Positions 62,950 to 64,000 of a stretch of 64,000 nucleotides of DNA are shown here, piece after piece. The stretch comes from Chitinophagaceae bacterium (GTDB lineage Bacteria; Bacteroidota; Bacteroidia; Chitinophagales; Chitinophagaceae). A program made the position numbers and the translations under genes. The stretch covers positions 496,001-560,000 of the forward strand of contig JADJDJ010000001.1 of assembly GCA_016702745.1 (NCBI GenBank), given 5' to 3'. The stretch's first letter is position 1. Each line of letters begins with the position of its first letter. Under the pieces are notes generated by a model. The model had not been told where the DNA came from. It saw only the letters and a program-made list of their open reading frames with translations, and ran no database searches.

Positions 62950-64000
62950 TGCGGTTTTTCCGTATCAGCCCTGCTATTTTAAGTAATACATAAATCAGTA
63001 CAAATATGTGGATCAGCCAAAAAGCGATCTGCAGATCCTGGCGTTGATAACTGAAAATGATTTCATGTTGTCCGGCAGTTACTGCAACACTGATGCCGGG
63101 CCGGTCCCTCCTGACAAAGTCGGCGGTTACTCCATCTACAGTAGCCTTCCATCCCTTGAAATAATTTTGCAATAAGCAGATACTATTATCCTGTGCACTC
63201 ATTACCCTGACTTTCACTTCTCCGGGCTTTTGCGAAATCACCTGAATGCTGATTGTTGAATCAGCCTTTTCTGCAAATACGATTCCGTTAGTGCCTGCTT
63301 CGTTAAACTTTCCTTCTTTTTTAAGAACCAGGGGCCCCTTGTAAGATTCATTGGAACTTATTTCTTTCCGGTATACATTGATATTATGCCAGAGATTTCC
63401 GTTGGGATCAGTATAAGTGGCAGCTACAGCGGCCGGACTATTTGTTTGTACCGGGAAGCCCTGTTGTACAGCCATGATTTTGCTGACTGCCGAAGGAGAA
63501 TACCGGCTCACGGAAAAATAAGGCGTACAGACCAATGTGTTGATCACCAGTTCGGCGACCAGCAAACTGGCAGCCATCTTCCATTTGTTTTGACGAATCA
63601 GCAAATAAAGCAATCCCAGCATTAAAAACTGGAACAGGGCCGCAACAAATAATGACTGAGAAGGACTGATTCCCTTTAATAATGCAGCGATAGCATTGAA
63701 ATTAATATTGCTGAAACTGCCGGCATGCAGGAATCCAATTATCAGGCTGACAAGTAGCGCAAGTAGTATAGTGTACTTTGTCCTGATGTCAGATAATAAA
63801 TCCTCCATTTTTTTTCCATCCAGACTGCTGCTGATAAAAAGAATCAGGGCGAAAATGAAAAAGTAACGGAAGATGGCCGGGTTCCTGAAATAGCTGAAAC
63901 CCGGTAAAATATTCAGGGCTTCTCTTAACGGGGTAAAATTTCCAAAGGAAAGCAGGAGCATTATTAAAGCGGTAGCCAGTAAAATATAGCTCACCCGTTT
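62918..64000 (-). CDS. YfhO-family membrane protein, N-terminus cut by window edge
   Basis: At least 360 residues of the C-terminal part; the start lies beyond base 64000. Several membrane helices (YFFIFALILFISSS, ILLALLVSLIIGFLHAG, LFVAALFQFLMLGLLYLLI), then a soluble beta segment with QVISQKPGEVKVRVMSAQDN and LLQNYFKGWKATVDGV, the motif set that ends YfhO proteins, and a last helix (FWLIHIFVLIYVLLKIAGLI). YfhO proteins are glycosyltransferase-C-like and thought to act in cell-wall or lipid glycosylation in some bacteria; the role here is unknown. Confidence 0.85.
   Translation of the reverse strand, partial: KRVSYILLATALIMLLLSFGNFTPLREALNILPGFSYFRNPAIFRYFFIFALILFISSSLDGKKMEDLLSDIRTKYTILLALLVSLIIGFLHAGSFSNINFNAIAALLKGISPSQSLFVAALFQFLMLGLLYLLIRQNKWKMAASLLVAELVINTLVCTPYFSVSRYSPSAVSKIMAVQQGFPVQTNSPAAVAATYTDPNGNLWHNINVYRKEISSNESYKGPLVLKKEGKFNEAGTNGIVFAEKADSTISIQVISQKPGEVKVRVMSAQDNSICLLQNYFKGWKATVDGVTADFVRRDRPGISVAVTAGQHEIIFSYQRQDLQIAFWLIHIFVLIYVLLKIAGLIRKNRIKSSSLSSRY

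Overview
The window reads as a chromosomal segment of a Bacteroidota bacterium, most likely close to the Chitinophagaceae. The evidence is a PorV-like protein next to a PorU-type C25 protease with a NYPNPF-type C-terminal domain (type IX secretion), CarboxypepD_reg and DUF6263/DUF6624-type envelope proteins, HscA of the Bacteroidota type, almost no Shine-Dalgarno sequences, and repeated exact matches to the Bacteroidota -7 promoter box TAnnTTTG. I see no phage, insertion sequence, CRISPR array or rRNA; there is one tRNA (Gln, anticodon TTG).

Layout. 1-9879: a GH63-like glucosidase running off the left edge, a DUF6624 lipoprotein, an M14 metallopeptidase, ssb, an LDH2-family dehydrogenase, a lipoprotein and aspartate kinase. 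9924-14139: a CarboxypepD_reg protein, then a tight four-gene redox operon (periplasmic thioredoxin, ApbE flavin transferase, DUF4266 mini-lipoprotein, DUF3570 barrel-like protein) behind a perfect TGTGA-N6-TCACA palindrome. 14334-28079: queA, a very large TraB/GumN-type protein, a fused two-domain peptide ABC ATPase, AMP nucleosidase, an HsdR_N-like protein, a LolA-like protein, glutamate dehydrogenase, and ccmB/ccmC/ccmD for cytochrome c maturation. 28159-37052: thymidine kinase, Kdo transferase (waaA), and a six-gene nucleotide-sugar operon (DegT aminotransferase, ugd, uxs, tviB, rfbC, rfbD) that should supply acidic, amino and rhamnose sugars for envelope polysaccharide.

37117-41230 is a leftward cluster of small RNA-binding and stress-type genes (cold-shock domain, RRM, DEAD-box helicase) with a signal-less fasciclin domain and two small conserved unknowns. 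41886-50120 holds a DJ-1/PfpI fusion protein, tRNA-Gln, and a cyanophycin locus: cyanophycin synthetase, a Tat-exported class V aminotransferase, an APC permease and cyanophycinase. 50338-62949: an SGNH hydrolase, an M23 protein with tandem repeats, tyrS, the PorV/PorU2 pair and hscA. The right edge cuts a YfhO-like membrane protein.

Two properties run through the whole window. First, thirteen genes are broken by sixteen single-base indels, each at or next to a short homopolymer; adding or removing one base restores a full-length conserved protein every time. That pattern looks like residual sequencing error (draft long-read or metagenome assembly) rather than gene decay, so I describe these genes as whole. 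Second, many intergenic gaps carry several families of short, word-like repeats (AGTC, GAGTGGGG, TAATATCC/TTCGC, AAGAACCAAATA, CTTTG types) that recur in both orientations at distant sites, often as hairpins; these are the main structure not explained by genes. The best candidate for an under-described system is the thioredoxin-ApbE-DUF4266-DUF3570 operon.
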